Shown piece after piece: positions 6,109-7,283 of a stretch of DNA of 7,283 nucleotides (the stretch's first letter is position 1; each line of letters opens with the position of its first letter). The DNA is from Methanosarcinales archaeon. GTDB lineage: Archaea; Halobacteriota; Syntropharchaeia; Alkanophagales; Methanospirareceae. Below the pieces are notes generated by a model, which did no database searches, was not told the origin of the DNA, and worked only from the letters and a program-made list of their open reading frames with translations. Where the stretch lies: positions 1 through 7,283 of the forward strand of contig JAODGL010000037.1 of NCBI GenBank assembly GCA_025464585.1, written 5' to 3'. A program made the translations under genes and the position numbers.

Positions 6109-6156
6109 AAGAAAGATATTCTTTCTTAGCACGGGTTCTTTCTTTAGAAAGAAAGT
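6109..6156. repeat. Two GAAA/TTTC inverted repeats in a row
   Basis: AAGAAAGA (6109-6116) pairs with TCTTTCTT (6120-6127). CTTTCTT pairs with AAGAAAG around 6138-6156. Together with a smaller AAAGA/TCTTT pair at 6091-6103, this makes a run of adjacent hairpins built of the same purine/pyrimidine-rich word. Confidence 0.6.
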
Positions 6157-6178
6157 GTTTTTGAAAAAGAAAAAGTGT

Positions 6179-6319
6179 ATGATAAAGGATTTGAATAGCC
6201 GGGGGATAAAGGTATCGCTCTTCTTTCAGCCGTTTACGGTGCCGAATAAAAAATTTGCTGAGGAACTGATGAAGAAGGGCATAGCATTGGGTTGCACGCA
6301 GTTCATACAAATGATTTAA
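6179..6319 (+). pseudogene. Probable gene remnant, 46 codons
   Basis: The frame ATG to TAA encodes a plausible protein segment (MIKDLNSRGIKVSLFFQPF near its start; KKFAEELMKKGIALGCTQF near its end) with codons like the neighbours. The strand-helix alternation resembles part of an alpha/beta domain. There is no ribosome binding site, and the sequence upstream is the hairpin-rich A/G run, so I take it for the 3' end of a broken gene. The stop codon overlaps the TATA-like box of the next gene. The family is not recognised. Confidence 0.4.
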
Positions 6320-6350
6320 ATACTGCTATTGCATTATGGTATTAAGGAGA
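6315..6350 (+). promoter_or_regulatory. Promoter and ribosome binding site of the DUF5678/retropepsin pair
   Basis: TTTAAATA at 6315-6322 is a TATA-like box; starting about 25 bases later puts the transcript's 5' end near 6344. AAGGAGA (6344-6350) lies nine bases before the ATG at 6360 and decides that start over an upstream ATG at 6336 in the same frame. Confidence 0.5.
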
Positions 6351-6359
6351 GATAAAAAA

Positions 6360-6563
6360 ATGGAAACGGAATATCTATTAAAGCATTCGGAAGAGCTATC
6401 TAAAAAGTATTTCGGGAAATGTATAGCTGTCGTTAAAGATGAGATGGTTGCGATAGGTGTGGACAGGATGGATGCTTATAAAGAGGCAAAAAAGAAACAT
6501 CCAGGCGAAAAAATCGCTATTTTTTATGTTCCTACAAAGGATGAGACGGTGCCGTTGCTATGA
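6360..6563 (+). CDS. DUF5678-like small protein
   Basis: This 67-aa soluble protein starts at the ATG at 6360, nine bases after GGAGA. Its core reads EELSKKYFGKCIAVVKDEMV (11-30), AIGVDRMDAYKEAKKKHPGE (31-50), then KIAIFYVP. This matches what I remember of the DUF5678 family: a helix, a Gly-Lys turn into two strands that carry the protein's own 'GK-W/C-VAVV...VAIG' signature, a helix, then a final strand ending in VP. The function of the family is not established. Its stop overlaps the protease start as ATGA (6560-6563), so the two proteins are translationally coupled and probably act together. The small charged partner could be an adaptor, inhibitor or substrate-recognition subunit of the protease; that is inference. 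The family call is from memory of the pattern, not a search. Confidence 0.72.
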   Translation: METEYLLKHSEELSKKYFGKCIAVVKDEMVAIGVDRMDAYKEAKKKHPGEKIAIFYVPTKDETVPLL

Positions 6564-6952
6564 GATACCCTTATGTAAGTTATGCAGGTAGATTTTTACC
6601 GATCATTGGGATAGAAATAAAGGGGAGAGAGGATTGGGTCATTTTCGATGCTTACGTTGATTCCGGTGCTGGTTATTCTATCTTCCATACTGATGTAGCG
6701 GAAGTTTTAGGTATAGATATTGAGAAAGGGGAAGAGAATTTTGTTGTAGTAGGTGATGGCTCAAAAATAAAGGTTTATAACCATAATGTTAAAGTTAGGA
6801 TAGCAGGTAAAGAGTTTGAAGCAGTAATAGGTTTCTCTTATCGCTTAGGGATAGGTTTTAACGTGTTAGGGCAAGAAAGCATCTTCGACAGATTTAAAAT
6901 ATGCTTTAATAGAAAAGAAGGATTTGTTGAGTTTTATCCTGTGGAAGAATAA
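6560..6952 (+). CDS. Retropepsin-like aspartic protease, single domain
   Basis: This 130-aa protein has the layout of a retroviral-type pepsin monomer. A strand-rich N-terminus (FLPIIGIEI) precedes DAYVDSGAGYSIFHTDVAEV (30-49), in which Asp34-Ser35-Gly36-Ala37 is the catalytic D-[ST]-G-A motif. A flap-like region (FVVVGDGSKIKVY, 61-73) follows, then strands KVRIAGKEFEAVIGF, and the typical closing NVLGQESIFDRFKICFN (101-117). With one DSGA motif it must dimerise to be active, as retropepsins do. There is no signal peptide or membrane anchor, so it is cytoplasmic. It begins inside the stop of the DUF5678-like gene, by ATGA overlap, with no need for a separate promoter. The biological substrate of such stand-alone archaeal proteins is not known; proteolysis itself is inferred from the motif. 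Confidence 0.82.
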   Translation: MRYPYVSYAGRFLPIIGIEIKGREDWVIFDAYVDSGAGYSIFHTDVAEVLGIDIEKGEENFVVVGDGSKIKVYNHNVKVRIAGKEFEAVIGFSYRLGIGFNVLGQESIFDRFKICFNRKEGFVEFYPVEE

Positions 6953-6956
6953 GGTC

Positions 6957-6964
6957 AGGAGGGG
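6957..6964 (+). promoter_or_regulatory. Strong Shine-Dalgarno site before the transposase fragment
   Basis: AGGAGGGG ends six bases before the ATG at 6971. Between it and the ATG lie two in-frame TAA stops. It lies just 4 bases after the protease stop, so the fragment could be translated from the protease transcript. Confidence 0.6.
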
Positions 6965-6970
6965 TAATAA

Positions 6971-7283
6971 ATGCCCGAAGATCTGACAATTGCATTTGAG
7001 GCAAGTGGCAACTACGAATATTTCTACGATTTACTGGAAGGTCTGGGACACAAGGTGATCCTGGCACATCCATTAAAGACGAAGATGATAGCGGAGGCGA
7101 AGATAAAGACGGACAAAATAGACGCAAAGACGCTGGCAGAGTTACTGAGAGGTGGGGTTTTGCCTACTTCTTATGTTCCGCCGAAGGAGATAAGGGCATT
7201 AAGGCATTTAGTCCGGCATAGAATCTTCCTGGGTAAGTTCAGGGCTATAATAAAGAATCAGATAAAGACAGAATTGCGGAGGA
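6971..7283 (+). CDS. IS110-family transposase, 5'-truncated, running off the right edge
   Basis: The 104 visible codons match the N-terminal DEDD (RuvC-like) domain of IS110-family transposases: LTIAFEASGNYEYFYDLLEG, GHKVILAHPLKTKMIAEAKI, KTDKIDAKTLAELL, then SYVPPKEIRALRHLVRHR. Of the DEDD residues, Glu10, Asp48 and Asp51 are present with family spacing. The first Asp, normally in a VGIDxHK-like strand about 50 residues earlier, is absent, because the frame is closed by two TAA codons right before the ATG and the protease gene ends 18 bp upstream. The protein as encoded should therefore lack part of its active site. IS110 elements also carry a non-coding end that encodes the bridge RNA; there is no room for one on this side. 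The fragment has its own good ribosome binding site and may still be expressed. The C-terminal Tnp20-type domain, if present, lies beyond the window. Confidence 0.9.
   Translation, partial: MPEDLTIAFEASGNYEYFYDLLEGLGHKVILAHPLKTKMIAEAKIKTDKIDAKTLAELLRGGVLPTSYVPPKEIRALRHLVRHRIFLGKFRAIIKNQIKTELRR

Larger units (their letters stand above)
5807..6178. other. Non-coding or degraded stretch with palindromes and inverted repeats
   Basis: No convincing intact gene lies here. The beginning is the leader and start of the truncated minus-strand gene. The rest contains a 14-bp palindrome (5903-5916), several inverted repeats (listed separately) and A/G- and T-rich runs. A plus-strand frame at 5910-6092 exists but has no ribosome binding site, begins inside the palindrome and passes through hairpin sequence, so I do not call it a gene. 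The stretch may be the remains of a mobile element. Confidence 0.6.

Noticed and set aside
6089..6310. Minus-strand 73-codon frame
   Set aside because: It is antisense to the better-looking 46-codon plus-strand remnant and passes through hairpins. Its composition (KERTRAKKEYL, LYHTLFLFQKHF) reflects the A/G-rich DNA.
6906..7127. Minus-strand 73-codon frame
   Set aside because: It is antisense to the end of the protease gene and the transposase fragment, which has a clear family match.
1..7283. CRISPR array
   Set aside because: No regularly spaced direct repeats of 24-40 bases were seen; the only direct repeat is the 16-bp tandem pair at 106-137.

Overview
The window looks like euryarchaeal chromosome, plausibly from a methanogen or methane-oxidising (ANME-type) relative. 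The main reason is a riboflavin synthase of the archaeal RibC type, which is related to lumazine synthase and differs from the bacterial trimeric enzyme. TATA-like boxes about 25-45 bases before several starts, some starts without a Shine-Dalgarno site, and heavy use of AGG/AGA/ATA codons agree with this. The lineage is an inference; no rRNA or other marker gene is present.

Left part (1-3870): the 3' end of an unknown plus-strand frame enters at the left edge. Its stop appears to have been displaced by a 16-bp tandem duplication. A conserved-looking 128-aa protein of unknown function follows (228-614). It converges, with a 4-bp overlap of stop regions, on a minus-strand cluster that reads from 3808 down to 611: a secreted phospholipase D-superfamily protein with a lamin-tail domain, then ribC, then ribH. 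RibH makes 6,7-dimethyl-8-ribityllumazine and RibC dismutates it to riboflavin, so these two are consecutive steps. The secreted protein lies only 10 bp before ribC and is an odd partner.

Middle (3870-5350): a gene-free stretch holds a multi-hairpin element on the minus strand (about 3921-4025) that resembles the 5' end of a group II intron without its remainder. A 406-aa helical protein of unknown function with a polylysine start follows, then a U-tract.

Right part (5350-7283) looks rearranged. A short TPR protein is cut off inside a repeat. The opposite strand carries a 28-codon gene start that is also cut off at about the same point. Some 370 bp without a convincing intact gene contain a perfect 14-bp palindrome and a row of inverted repeats, followed by a 46-codon gene remnant. 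An ordered two-gene unit comes next: a DUF5678-like small protein overlapping by ATGA with a single-domain retropepsin-like aspartic protease. A 5'-truncated IS110-family transposase follows 18 bp later with its own strong ribosome binding site and runs off the window.

The best candidates for little-described biology are the DUF5678/retropepsin pair and the structured element at 3921-4025. No CRISPR array, tRNA or rRNA gene was seen.
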